Shown: positions 1 to 10,051 of the stretch, piece after piece
Layout of the letters: each line of letters starts with the position of its first letter
Numbering within the stretch: the first letter of the stretch is position 1
Assembly (NCBI GenBank): GCA_019096155.1
Contig: JAHCVI010000003.1
Coordinates: forward strand, 2,914,001 to 2,978,000
Direction: 5' to 3'
DNA: 64,000 bases
Source of the DNA: Staphylotrichum longicolle
Taxonomy: Eukaryota > Ascomycota > Sordariomycetes > Sordariales > Chaetomiaceae
The notes under the pieces: generated by a model
Told to the model about the DNA's origin: nothing
What the model saw: the letters and a program-made list of their open reading frames with translations, nothing else
Database searches by the model: none
Program-made: the position numbers and the translations under genes

Positions 1-535
1 TAGCGCCCATGTCGACCTTCTCCTTCAGGTGATCGAGCAGCAAATCCTCGTCCTTGTTGTCGTCGCAGCCCTCGGGGTAGCCGGCAACGCCAATGTCGAA
101 GTGGTTTCCGTACGACTTGCGGATATGAGCCACCAGGTCACGGGCATAGCGGAAGCCGCCGTCGGCAGCCTCCCACTTCTCCTTGTCGCGCGGCGGGTCG
201 CCCCTGAGAGCCAGGATGTTGGTGCACCCCGCCTTGTACGCCTTTCGGAGGGCATCGTTGACCTTCTCCTCGCCCATGTCGGTGCATGTCAGGTGCATGC
301 ACGCCTCGAGCCCGAGGTACGTCTGGGCCTGCACCACCATCTCGCAGGTCAGCTCGGCAATGCGGCCGCCGGCGCCCCATGTGATGTCGATGAACTTGGG
401 GCCGAAGTTGTACATGCGCTCCATGCGCTCGTAGAGGTTCTGCACACCCTGGGCCGTCTTGGGCGGGAAGTACTCAAACGAGAAGGACGGATTGCCGGTC
501 CTCTCGGCTTCCGCCAGCATCTCCCGGATATGCAT
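1..535 (-). CDS. met13: Methylenetetrahydrofolate reductase, met13 type (3' end outside window)
   Basis: This enzyme reduces 5,10-methylene-THF to 5-methyl-THF, the methyl donor for methionine synthesis, in the cytosol. The visible 178 codons are the N-terminal catalytic (beta/alpha)8 barrel. Residues 17-27 read SFSFEYFPPKT, followed by FIDITWGAGG, a CMHLTCTDM strand and NILALRGDPPRDKEKW, all hallmarks of the family. The VQNLYERMERMY stretch resembles yeast Met13 more than Met12, so I call it the Met13 paralog. The start at 535 matches the family N-terminus (MHIREML) and sits in a strong CCACCATG context. No intron is visible in this part. The C-terminal regulatory half and the stop lie beyond the left edge, so the gene is partial because of the window, not broken. 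Confidence 0.93.
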   Translation of the reverse strand, partial: MHIREMLAEAERTGNPSFSFEYFPPKTAQGVQNLYERMERMYNFGPKFIDITWGAGGRIAELTCEMVVQAQTYLGLEACMHLTCTDMGEEKVNDALRKAYKAGCTNILALRGDPPRDKEKWEAADGGFRYARDLVAHIRKSYGNHFDIGVAGYPEGCDDNKDEDLLLDHLKEKVDMGA

Positions 536-2171
536 GGTGGCGAGAAACGTCTGGGCGTGACTCTAACTGGAACGAAGATCGAGTGAGGGGAGTACAGTTG
601 CTGCGAAGGAGAGGAGGATGGGTCCTCAGGTTAGCCTGCCGTTGCTGTGGTTGTCCGGTACGAGGAGCCACTCGGCTGAGTCAAGGGGTAGTTTTTTGAA
701 GTGACCAGACAGTGGAGGGGGAAACAAGACGGTCGGAACAAAGACGAGACGAGGTCGAGAGAGATTCAACCCAGAACCGACTCCATCTCTCGGCTCGCAG
801 CAAGCATGCCACGCCGAGGGAAAGAACCCGAGGAAGAGAGATTTAAGAGTAGACGGGGGGTGAGCATACAGGAACAGTCAATCTCGGGGGGGGCAGCTCA
901 ACACGCGCACTCCCTCGGCGGGACAGGGAAGCAGCGTCTACGCCTCTACACCTATTGCACCGTGGTGCCCTTGAACTCCGGCCGTAGGATGGTCCCAGGA
1001 TGTGGAGGGGTGTGAAATCGAGAAAGTGGGCAAAAAGGGGAAGAAAGAACAGAGAGAGAAAAAAGAGAAAAGGAAAGATGGAATCCAGCAACCCGCACGG
1101 AATGGAAGGGAAAGTGAGACCACCACGGGGGCACCACCTTTTGCACCTGCACAGTGCAAGGGCAGCATCCTTGAGAGCAGAATTTCGCCGTACCCGGAGT
1201 TCCAAGTCGCCCTCATTGGGTGACATCGATCGCGCCTGCACCCCCCGCCCCGCCCCACCTTGGATCTCCCGCCGACCCCTCCATCCCTCGCACGTTGGGG
1301 TCGGACCCCGAACTGGGACTGGAACTGGACCTGGAAGGAACTGTGCTGTGGATTGGGAACATGATTGGGGGACGAGCTCCCAGCCGAACCAGCAACGGGA
1401 CCAGCAGACCGTTGCAGATTCAGAGACTCGTGGCTCAATGACAGAGGATGGCACTAACAACTTCTGTGGATCTGAACCTGAGCTAGCCGTGTTCTTAACT
1501 TGACAACGCAACATGGACATGCAAATAAACACTGCCACACAGCAGGAAGCAAGGGGAGCGTAGCAGCTCGGAAAGAGGCCAACAAGTGGCGGTCAACGGC
1601 CGACTTTCAGATGCTTCCGATCCATGGCCATCGAGTTGACTCGAAGGGTGCGTCGCATAGCAGCCAGCCCGCGTCCCGGCGTCCAGGGCGGCTCCCATTC
1701 GGATACTGCTCCGACCCATACCGCCGTCCATGTATACCTGCCAAGCATGATTGATGAACAGTATGCATCCCGTAATAACTGCGTCTACATGTAACAAACA
1801 GACCGGTGCTTCTCGAATCACAGCCCGCTCAGAAGCTCCTGACGTAGCCCGCCATTCTCAAACAGGGGCACCCTTCCTCTGTTCCCCGGTTCTGCCTGGT
1901 GGGTACCCCCACTGTTCCATTGGGCGAACCCCACTGCCTGCCGTGGTCGGACACCCGGCCCACACCACGATTGCGTGACCGGATGGCTCCGGACTCTGCC
2001 AGTGTGCTGAAGGGAAAATCTAGACTGCTGTTGAAATGTCGAGATGTCTCTGCTTTTGGCTGGTGTGGCATGTTGAATACAGAGAAATTACGAGAGCGTT
2101 GGGTTTCGACCCTCTCAAGAAAAGAACCCAAAAAAAATTCTCATCGAGGATGCTGAGAAACGAAAAAGATG
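536..2171. other. Intergenic region upstream of met13 (about 1.6 kb)
   Basis: No convincing gene seen on either strand. It should hold the promoter and 5' leader of met13. A purine-rich tract (mostly A and G on the plus strand) spans roughly 1014-1080. The longer open frames here have arginine- and proline-rich composition and no recognisable domain. Confidence 0.6.
2162..2166 (-). terminator. Pol III T-run terminator of the tRNA-Ala gene
   Basis: Five consecutive T on the minus strand begin five bases after the mature 3' end of the tRNA, the usual distance for RNA polymerase III termination. Confidence 0.7.
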
Positions 2172-2256
2172 TGGACGAGCTGGGAATCGAACCCAGGACC
2201 TTTCGCATACACCGAGGCATGCTAAGCGAACGCTCTACCAACTGAGCCACACGCCC
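2172..2256 (-). tRNA. tRNA-Ala (anticodon AGC) with 12-nt intron
   Basis: Read on the minus strand, this folds as a 73-nt tRNA after removal of a 12-nt intron (2208-2219, TGCCTCGGTGTA) placed canonically after position 37. The acceptor stem is GGGCGTG/CTCGTCC followed by discriminator A, and carries the G3:U70 wobble pair that identifies alanine tRNAs. The D-arm starts GGCTCAGTTGGTAGAGC. The anticodon stem is TTCGC/GCGAA around AGC (2223-2221). The T-arm is CTGGG-TTCGATT-CCCAG. Position 6:67 is U:U, as I recall for yeast tRNA-Ala. CCA is not encoded. A run of five T on the transcribed strand at 2162-2166 fits a Pol III terminator. Confidence 0.96.
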
Positions 2257-2640
2257 TTGATTGGATGGATGTAAGAAGCTGCGCGACTCACTCATTTTGT
2301 TTCGCCGCACTTTTCACACCACAGACCCGAGGTCTTCGGGACCAATACCGGAGTTGAGCATCACAAGAGAGTGGAGGAAAGGCGAAAAGAGAGGCGTTGA
2401 GGCTATAAGAAGTGAATAAAGTGGTCCGATGAAAATAATGGGACTCGGTGCAGAGCTACTGTACGTTGAGCCTGAACCTTTGTCACCCCGAACTTCCAGT
2501 GGCAGCACAAGCAACAGATACAAATCCTCAATGTGCACCTCTATCCAGCTCTATCTATGTTCAAACCTCGCAATCGCTTTCCACAGAAACCAACATTGAA
2601 TCGCTCAACGATCCCCTCCCTCCCTTTCAAAAGAACAGCC
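2257..2640. other. Intergenic spacer between lipase 3' end and tRNA 5' end
   Basis: About 380 bases. It should hold the 3' UTR of the minus-strand lipase gene and the 5' flank of the tRNA. I see no further gene. Confidence 0.5.
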
Positions 2641-5600
2641 TCACTTCTTCCCCGGATCATACCCCCCATCCGGCGACTTGGACCTGCTCGCCACGCCCTT
2701 GCCCACAATCTTCTCGGTCCAGTTCCACACCAACGGGCTCCCGCTCCGCTCAGCAAGCGTATTGACCCTCTCCCCCAGGGAGTTCACCAACCCCCCGACC
2801 TTCGCAGCCCCTCCCTCCTTCTTCCAGCCCCTCCCACCACTGGCCCCGCCCTCGTCGCTCTCATCCCCGCTATCAATCCAATCCCGCTCGCTCCACGTTA
2901 CCGAGTCGTGCCTATCCAACGGCGGCCGCGGCGTAGTCGGCGTGACCGTCCCGGACCCCGCGCCACCGCCACCAGCACCCAAATACCCGGCCGACAACGG
3001 CGGCGAAAGCGGCGGGCTCCTCGGCGACGGCAGCTCCCCGACCGTGTCCCTGCTCTCCTCCTCACCCCCATCCCCATCCCCAACGCCCAGCCCCACCTCC
3101 TCCCCCCTGGCATCCCTCTCTCTGGTCTCCTTCCCATGCTTCCCCGGCCGCTCCCCCGGCGCCTTGGCCCTCTCCACGCCGGGCTCGTCCTCGTCGCGCG
3201 TGCGGGCCGTCGCCGCGTCGCTAAAGTGCGCGTCGACGAGGTGCTGCACGACGGGCCACCCGAACGCGTTGGCGAACGTGCGGCGCACGACAATGTTGTT
3301 GTGCGCGTCCGGTTCGAGCTTGACGAGCACCTTGCGCCACGAGAGGCCGCGGTGGTAGGCGCGCGCGATCTTCTCCTCGACGCGCATCTGGGAGGTGTCG
3401 ATTGGCTCGTCTTCTGTGGTTGTTGTTGTTGTTGTCATCGTGGTGGTGTCGAGGTCTTTGGTGGTGTCGATGGAGGGGGTATGGACTGTGGAGATGTCGC
3501 TGCCGCCGGCGGTGGAGGCCGGCGTTGGTGGTGGTGGTTGGGAGGAGGCGGTGTCTTTGGAATCGGTGGATTGAGATGGGGGAGGGGAGGAGGCTTCGGA
3601 TTTCGTGGATGAGCCGAGTGTTGGTGTCCGGCGGCGGAGGGTAAGCGGGCTTGAGGACGGCGGCTTGACCGGTGGTGGGGGGATGTCTGCTGGGTGGTAG
3701 ACCCGATCGTGGAAGATGGTCCGCGGACGCTTGGACGGATCAATGAGGAATTCAATCGGTGGGAGTTTCGGGTTGAGCAGGTCACCCGCGGACTCAAAAA
3801 TGGTTGTTCTCGGGGGTGCCGACATGCCCTCTGCTTCTTCTGCAGGTTCACTCCCGGCAGTCACCCTGGTCTTGGACGAGGCGGCAGAGTCGGAGGGTGT
3901 CCCGCCATCCAGCTTGAGCGTTTGGCTTCGCTTGTAAATCTTGGCCACCTTGGGGGCAGCCGGCGTTGCTGGTTTTGGAAGTTCGTTGCGGAAGAAGGTC
4001 CAAAGATTGGCAAAGGGGTTCGTGGTGGCTGTGGTGGAACTTTGGAGGTTCTGCAAGTCCGAGGGCGGCGGTTCTCGATACGTCATGGACCGAAGGCTTT
4101 GCCGGTCGTCCTCTAGCATTGCATTGGTGGACGGTTGAGGGACCTCATGAGAATCCTGAGAGCCGGTCGGCGTTGCCTTGCCTGGATCGTCGGTCTCGTC
4201 CTTGCTTTCAGCCTCTGGCGCCCATGGTGAGAGGCGCGGTGTGGTGACATTGGCCCCTGTGAGTTCTGCCCACCCGAATCCAACGACGGTCTCCACAAGC
4301 CCAGCTTCTCGACGGGCCTTTTCAACTCGACCGAGGCCTTGCCAGTCCAGGAAAAGGAGACAGCTGGTTCGAAGAGGCACGATGCCGTCATTGACCACGT
4401 TGGAGTACACTGTCCTGTTACGGAACTTTTTGAGTGCTTTATGGGCTGGCCCAGTAGGCAGGATCCGGAGGAGCGGCTTGGATTCTGGCTGGGGTTCCCC
4501 GTATACACGCTTTTGTGCGTGCTCTCCGAGGTTGCTGACGATGGCGCCCCATCCGTTCCGAGCAAGCGTCGGAGCCCTCCAGGTCAATCCGAGGTCTTGG
4601 CCCGTCCTTCCGACTAGGCCAAAGTCTAGAGCGAATTTGACATAGAGAGGGTTCTCGTGGTTTAGCCCGAGAAAAGGCGATGCCAGGGCGATAAAATTGA
4701 TGGGCTCGATGAGCTCAAAGAACTGCGGCGAGTGCTTTTGAATGTAAGCCACAGCATAGGTCTGCACCAATCCGCCGAGGGAATGGGCGATGAAGCTGAT
4801 TTTCGTAAACTTGTACAGCCGGGTGCCCCCAGGGGGTGGCGTATAGTGGACGGAGCTGTGCTTATGTGCCTCTTCGATAGCTCTCTTCTGCGCGCTCGTC
4901 TTGAGCGAGTGGGCAATGGCCTCGGACGCTGCCTTGGCAGTCGGCAAGCATGGTTGATCCGGGTAGGTCATGGAGAGGATATATCTGGCAAGCCGCTTCC
5001 CGAGATACTTGATGCCACGTTCTGTTTTTGTCGCATTGCCAGAGAAACCGCGCACAATGACCTCTTCTTCATCGTCATCTTCCGTCTCATCTTCCTCCTC
5101 CTGAGGATCCGGCCCCCCATGGCGATCTCCGTCAGCACTTCCTTGCTGGCTCGGAACGCCTGTGGGAGGGACTGAGGCGGAATCTGAACCCTTCCCTGAC
5201 GCATCAGCCTCTGGGCATGCGTGGCGCCTTGCAGCGCGTTCTCTGGCTCTGCGCGCTTTCGCGTCGATCCTTGCCTGTTTGACTGATGCGTCTATGCTTT
5301 CCTTGAGAAACAGCATATCCCCGCCAAGATTGCTGTGCAACCCATGTGTGAGGACGACCAGATGGACCTTTTTCTGCTTGTGTCTTGGCCGTTCCCTCTT
5401 CTCCTCAAGCTTCCCACCGTCCGTGGCGGGCTCGGCCGGAGTATGGGCACCCTCGGTCTCTCTCGCTCGGAGCCATCCCTGATCATCCCATCCGGGCAGT
5501 TGTGGGGTATTCCAAAGAGCTGCAGTGTCCTCCACCTTGAGGTGTATGGCCTTGGAGAATACGCCCTTCGGCTGGGCTGGATGGTTCTTGGATGCGCTAG

Positions 5601-6165
5601 CGCTCTGCTGAAAATCGCTCACGCGGCCTGGTTGGGGCACCTGAGCTTGCCCGCCAATGACTGGTACCACTGAGCCAAGATTCAGCGATTTCTCGTCGCG
5701 CGCCAGCAAGATCTCGTAGTGTACCGCGGCCGAGGTGGAAAAGACAACCTGCGAGGCGACCTCGATGATCCACGTCACAGTATCCCCATCATGCTCAGGT
5801 CCGCCCCCAAAGTGCCCGTGTATGCTGCTGCCCTCGCCGGCGCTCTGGCGGATGTTGTCGGGTACAATCAGATGGCAGTTCCACACTGCGCCAGCCTTAA
5901 GCATGGGCTCGAACTCGGGCACGCCATAGCGGCGGGGGTTCTCGAACTTTTCGAACGGCCTAAACGTCGCCGGGTACGCGGCGGTTGAGAGCGTGTAGGG
6001 ACCGTGCACGAAGGCGGCACGGTGAGCGATGCCGCAAGTGTTCTTGACGCGCAGATACAGGAACTCGGGAGACGGGAGGATGTGGTCGGCCGAAGGCTTG
6101 TAAGTCACGGTGTAGCGGACGATCTCGCCAATCTTGACGGTGCCGGTCTGGTGGAGGAGCAGCAT
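2641..6165 (-). CDS. DUF676 putative serine lipase/esterase, Rog1-like, 1174 aa
   Basis: A single uninterrupted frame encodes an alpha/beta-hydrolase of the DUF676 (putative serine esterase) family, which includes yeast Rog1 and Lpl1. Residues about 1-240 form an N-terminal beta-rich region. The hydrolase core begins with VHLVVLTHGLHSN (about 267-279) and continues through the nucleophile elbow SFIAHSLGG with Ser462. A likely acid residue is Asp593 in VVNDGIVPLRTS. An insert of about 70 residues (about 300-372), basic then very acidic (EEEDETEDDDEEE), separates the first strand from RGFSGNATKTERG. The last 500 residues are low-complexity Ser/Pro/Thr-rich, with a Thr run near residue 910. Rog1 is a monoacylglycerol lipase in yeast, but the substrate here is inference. 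It is divergent from the transcription factor at 7717. The start chosen is the first ATG of the frame. Confidence 0.88.
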   Translation of the reverse strand: MLLLHQTGTVKIGEIVRYTVTYKPSADHILPSPEFLYLRVKNTCGIAHRAAFVHGPYTLSTAAYPATFRPFEKFENPRRYGVPEFEPMLKAGAVWNCHLIVPDNIRQSAGEGSSIHGHFGGGPEHDGDTVTWIIEVASQVVFSTSAAVHYEILLARDEKSLNLGSVVPVIGGQAQVPQPGRVSDFQQSASASKNHPAQPKGVFSKAIHLKVEDTAALWNTPQLPGWDDQGWLRARETEGAHTPAEPATDGGKLEEKRERPRHKQKKVHLVVLTHGLHSNLGGDMLFLKESIDASVKQARIDAKARRARERAARRHACPEADASGKGSDSASVPPTGVPSQQGSADGDRHGGPDPQEEEDETEDDDEEEVIVRGFSGNATKTERGIKYLGKRLARYILSMTYPDQPCLPTAKAASEAIAHSLKTSAQKRAIEEAHKHSSVHYTPPPGGTRLYKFTKISFIAHSLGGLVQTYAVAYIQKHSPQFFELIEPINFIALASPFLGLNHENPLYVKFALDFGLVGRTGQDLGLTWRAPTLARNGWGAIVSNLGEHAQKRVYGEPQPESKPLLRILPTGPAHKALKKFRNRTVYSNVVNDGIVPLRTSCLLFLDWQGLGRVEKARREAGLVETVVGFGWAELTGANVTTPRLSPWAPEAESKDETDDPGKATPTGSQDSHEVPQPSTNAMLEDDRQSLRSMTYREPPPSDLQNLQSSTTATTNPFANLWTFFRNELPKPATPAAPKVAKIYKRSQTLKLDGGTPSDSAASSKTRVTAGSEPAEEAEGMSAPPRTTIFESAGDLLNPKLPPIEFLIDPSKRPRTIFHDRVYHPADIPPPPVKPPSSSPLTLRRRTPTLGSSTKSEASSPPPSQSTDSKDTASSQPPPPTPASTAGGSDISTVHTPSIDTTKDLDTTTMTTTTTTTEDEPIDTSQMRVEEKIARAYHRGLSWRKVLVKLEPDAHNNIVVRRTFANAFGWPVVQHLVDAHFSDAATARTRDEDEPGVERAKAPGERPGKHGKETRERDARGEEVGLGVGDGDGGEEESRDTVGELPSPRSPPLSPPLSAGYLGAGGGGAGSGTVTPTTPRPPLDRHDSVTWSERDWIDSGDESDEGGASGGRGWKKEGGAAKVGGLVNSLGERVNTLAERSGSPLVWNWTEKIVGKGVASRSKSPDGGYDPGKK

Positions 6166-7716
6166 CGTGAGTAAGCGACGTTGGCAGCAACGGGGGCCTC
6201 ATGCGACAAGGAAAGCGGCAACATTCAACAGCCAACAGCGCGACGGGCGACGGGCGACGGGCGACGGGCAATCCTCGAGGGGTCGCATGCAAGGTTGCCG
6301 GAGACGGGAGCTTTGGTGGGGCCGATGGTGCCGTGGGAGAGCGTTAGTCCATCGTGCCGTTACGTCAGTGCTGGGCGCGTTGGTGCGGCGCGATCCCGAT
6401 GATCCTGAGCGAGGCAGTGCTGTTGTAACCTTGGTCGGAAACTGACAGTTTCAACTAGCACATTCAACCAGCGACGAAGGCAGTGCCCACCTTGATGGGA
6501 GCAAAGCGGAGCAGGGTGTCAAAACAGAAAGGAACAGACGAAACACAAGAACAAGTTTCGGACTTGGGTGCGGCTGGAAGCCTGGACCCTCGCCCCAAGT
6601 GCGGCTGGACCCGGCAGTTGGGATTCAAACGCCCGTGCGTCCCGGACTGAAAGCTTGAATCTCTTGGCTGCCCTTGGCGTGGTTGTCGCGTGCTGGAACA
6701 AGCCAGCAGCGATGCCCAGTACCCCAGGTGGGGGTGCTGACACATGGTGGTTTAGGGATTGGGATTGGGAGATACCTAGTCTGGCGTAGTTAGAACCAAT
6801 GGAAGCTCGATTGCCCATCGAGCTCAAAGATGAGAGGATGAACGCCTCTGGTCATCAAATGGAAGCGACATGTATTGAACGACGGTTTGGAAGCCTTCAT
6901 TTCCTTGAAAAAAAGAGATTCAAGAAAAAAGGAGAAAGAGTAGGGGAAAGAGGAGAGAAAAGTAAGAAGAAAAGGAAGGAAGAAAGGAGGGAGAATAGGA
7001 GGAAAAGGAAGATGAGAAAGACAAGGAGGAGGAAGATGAGAAAGACAAGGAGGAGGAAGAGAATAAGACAAAGACAAAAACAAGAAGAAGAACAAGAAGA
7101 ACAAGAAGAATAAGAAGAAGAAGAAGAGGAGGAGGAGGAGGAAGAGAAAGAGGACGAAAGGAGGGATCAATAGGGTGTTGGTCTCCAATGGTTGCTCTTA
7201 AAACTGGAAGGGAAGACGCGACGGACAAAAAAGAAAAGGAACAGATGCCGTCCCAGTTACGGACTTGACTGCGGATGCGATGCAGCTGGCCAGCACTTAT
7301 GGTGTATAGGCTGGATCTGCTATCATGAACTGTCTCGCAGAATTGGAGGTTTGTAAACCAAGTGCACGTCTCATGCCACACAGATGTTCCACAAGCATTT
7401 CCGGGGCAATACCGTCATCGGCTTTGGGAAGTGACCCGCCTGTAATTTACGCAGTACGAGTTCCCGGGGCTGTCACATCTCGATTCCTCACGTGAGTCGA
7501 CTCGACCCACCGCAGGCCCCAACGAACCCCAACAAACCACTGGACCAGGGCGGGCCTGACGAAAAAATGACCGCCTTCAAAAAGCCGGCAGAATTTCACA
7601 TCGTCCAAGACCCCTCCCCCGGCACCGGGACAAGCTCACCGACCACCGACCAGCGACCAGTGACCAGCAGCGTTCGCGACCTTGTCGATGCGATACCCGG
7701 CACTCTAATTGCAACA
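6166..7716. other. Divergent promoter region with purine-rich tract
   Basis: About 1.55 kb between the starts of the lipase (minus) and the transcription factor (plus). It presumably carries both promoters. The main visible feature is the AAG/GAG-rich tract listed separately. No additional gene is supported. Confidence 0.6.
6907..7171 (+). repeat. Polypurine (AAG/GAG) low-complexity tract
   Basis: About 265 bases are almost exclusively A and G on the plus strand, passing from A-rich through AAG triplets to GAG triplets. It contains a perfect 24-bp tandem duplication, copy one at 7011-7034 and copy two at 7035-7058. It lies inside the promoter interval between two divergent genes. Open frames through it give only Lys/Glu/Arg or Ser/Phe/Leu runs and are not genes. 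Confidence 0.85.
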
Positions 7717-10051
7717 ATGGGGAGACGGCCGAATGCGCTCATCTTGCAGTATTTCGAGCGTGGGCCGAAGCTGCAGGACCAGAGCAATCGCTATCCCCAC
7801 ACCTGCAAAGCGTGAGCCACCGCTCTTTTGCTCTTTCCCTTCTGTTGTACCTGCTGCCCGCTCTTTGGGTCTCTGGAGCCCACCGCTTGTTTGCAGAGTG
7901 CAGCTTCAAAAATGGCTAACAAATCATCGCCATCCACAGATGCGGCGAACACTTCCCCCGCGGCCGACTCGACAGCTTGACGAGCCATCTGACCAAGAAA
8001 TGCCCCGCCATTTCCGAGGCCGAACGCGTCAATGCCCTCCTCACCCTGTCGGGCATGAGCCATGCCTCGCAGCGATTCCAGCAAAGCCAGCAGGCCCAGG
8101 CCCAAGCCCATGCTCAGGCCCAGGCCAATGGCTCCGCAGTCGACTTGCCCATGATCCAGCGCGACTGGACCGCCCTCGGAGTCCTCGCCGAAGTGTCACG
8201 ACAGATTGATCTGAACGAGAAGAACGACGACCGCGCCCAGCCCAATGGCGCCGTCCCTCCGGATACCGCCCACTCTGGTGGGCAACCAGCAGAGCGCTTT
8301 GATCTGCAAGACCAGTTCACTCTTGAGAACCCGCCGTTGAGCCAGGACAATGGCACGGGTCAGCCGGCAAAAGGTATGTGAGGTGACGACGGGCCAACAG
8401 TACGGGGAAGCGTCGAGCTGACCGCCATGCAGCACAGCCACCAGCAGAAGAGGCAGACGGAGCGCCCACTGCCGAGGAGCGTCTCCAAGAAATCCTGCGA
8501 GCCGATGATGTGCAGTCCGACTCGGCGAATCTTACCATGGCTGCCGCTGCCGCGGCTCGCCTGCATCCTGCATACCTCGACCCTGAGATTTTGGGCGAAG
8601 AGGCCGCGGCGGCAGCCGACGCTGCTACCGCCACTGCCAATGCTGCCGCCGTGGCCGCAGTTGCAGAAACAAATAGCCTCCCTATGGCCGACATGACCGG
8701 AGCAGATGAACCTCCCCCAATCCCGAGCACTCCTGCGGTCCCCACACCGCCTGCGCCGCCGCCTTGGGGCGAACTCACATATGGGACCGATTCTTTCCAG
8801 GCAACCGTAACCAACAATAGTCCCATGCAGACCACGCCAGCGCCGCTTGGAAAAGGCGTCTTCCGTTTGGATAGTGGTCCGAATGGTGCCAAGTCCCGCC
8901 ATTCAAGGGCGCGGTTCAATGCGACCAGAAGAAAGGAGGTCCAAGAGGTCCGTAAAATTGGCGCCTGCATCCGGTGCCGTGTCCTCAGGAAGACCTGCTC
9001 TCAAGGTTCGCCTTGCGACACTTGCCGGAAGGTCTTGTCTCCAAGGGTTTGGCGCTCGGGCTGTGTTCGCACAAAATTCTCAGAGCAACTCGACTTGTAC
9101 TCCGCCGGTGTTCAAATCGTACTTGCTCAGGCCAGAGTCAACTCGCTAAAACAAGCCATGACCCTCGGCAACCACGGTGTTCTCGTCGAAGCCTGCCACT
9201 TCCCGGACTGTGCTCCCCGCCTGCAGCTCCAGGTGCTGCAGCGCGATCCTGATCGGGACGCCGAGGGAAAGCTTGCTGATGCGACCATCGTGGACGACAG
9301 GCCGTCGGCGTATCCCATTGTGATGCTGGACAATGACAATCAAGATGTGCCGGGACGAGTCGAGACATACATGCGCGAGATACTGCCCGACATGATCAGG
9401 CGGGAGCCATCTCACTTCATGCAAGTAACCCTCCAAACCGCTGTCGACGTCGCCGGCAAGACCAACGACGAGTTGCTCAAGAAGTCGCTCGAGCTGTGGG
9501 GTCTGGTAGAGATCCTGGACAGAGAGCGCCAGTGGACAATCAGCGCCCAAACCTGGGACGACGATGCCCCTGCCAAGTCAATCAAGGAAGACACAGATGG
9601 CGAACTCTTCAACACCATCTGCCTTCAGCTCGCCGCAGCAGCCGAGCGGAAGGCGGCAGCTACCAGCAAGGCTCTCCTCACCGGCATGCAGCGCGTCCTT
9701 CAGGACAGCAAAGTCAAGATCGACTTTAACATGTATTTTGCCGTACTGATCCTGCTGAACTGCGTGGAGAAGTCCAGCTGGGCTTTCAAGGCATGGGAGC
9801 AGGAAAACCTGCGGCACCTCTGGCCACTCGAAAAGGAGCCCGTTAGTTTTGCCCAGCAGGGCTATGTGATTGCGAACCTCTTACACATGCTTCTCGGCAT
9901 CCGCAAGGCCCTCCCGCGGACGACCCGCCGGGAAGTTGATGGGAAGCTGATTACGGAGGAGGAAAACCTGGCGATCAGGGAGTATTTTGAGGCCATCGAT
10001 CTCGACTGTGAGCGATACTTGCTTGAGTCCATGACCGTCCCTATAAGCTAA
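7717..10051 (+). CDS. Transcription factor with BED-like C2HC finger and Zn2Cys6-like cluster, 715 aa
   Basis: Three exons: 7717-7811, 7940-8373 and 8433-10051. Residues 28-57 (HTCKACGEHF...) carry C-X2-C-X14-H-X4-C (C30, C33, H48, C53), a BED-like C2HC zinc finger. Ala/Gln-rich and Pro-rich linkers follow. Residues 353-392 hold a fungal binuclear-cluster-like module, C355-X2-C-X6-C-X5-C-X2-C-X12-C387, with a longer last spacing than the classic 6-8. The final 320 residues have no domain I recognise. The N-terminus MGRRPNALILQYFERG resembles conserved fungal proteins, which supports the 7717 start, although an in-frame ATG at 7567 would add 50 residues. Probably a nuclear DNA-binding regulator of unknown targets. 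It converges on sec5. Confidence 0.86.

Noticed and set aside
2533..3612. 359-codon plus-strand frame opposite the lipase tail
   Set aside because: Pro/Arg-rich shadow of the low-complexity tail of the minus-strand lipase; no start context or domain.
6605..6650. GGGATTCAAAC resembling a tRNA T-arm on the minus strand
   Set aside because: The flanking bases do not form the 5-bp T stem and no anticodon or acceptor stem is present.
6799..7188. Lys/Glu-rich and Phe/Leu/Ser-rich frames through the purine tract
   Set aside because: They follow from the AAG/GAG repeat alone.
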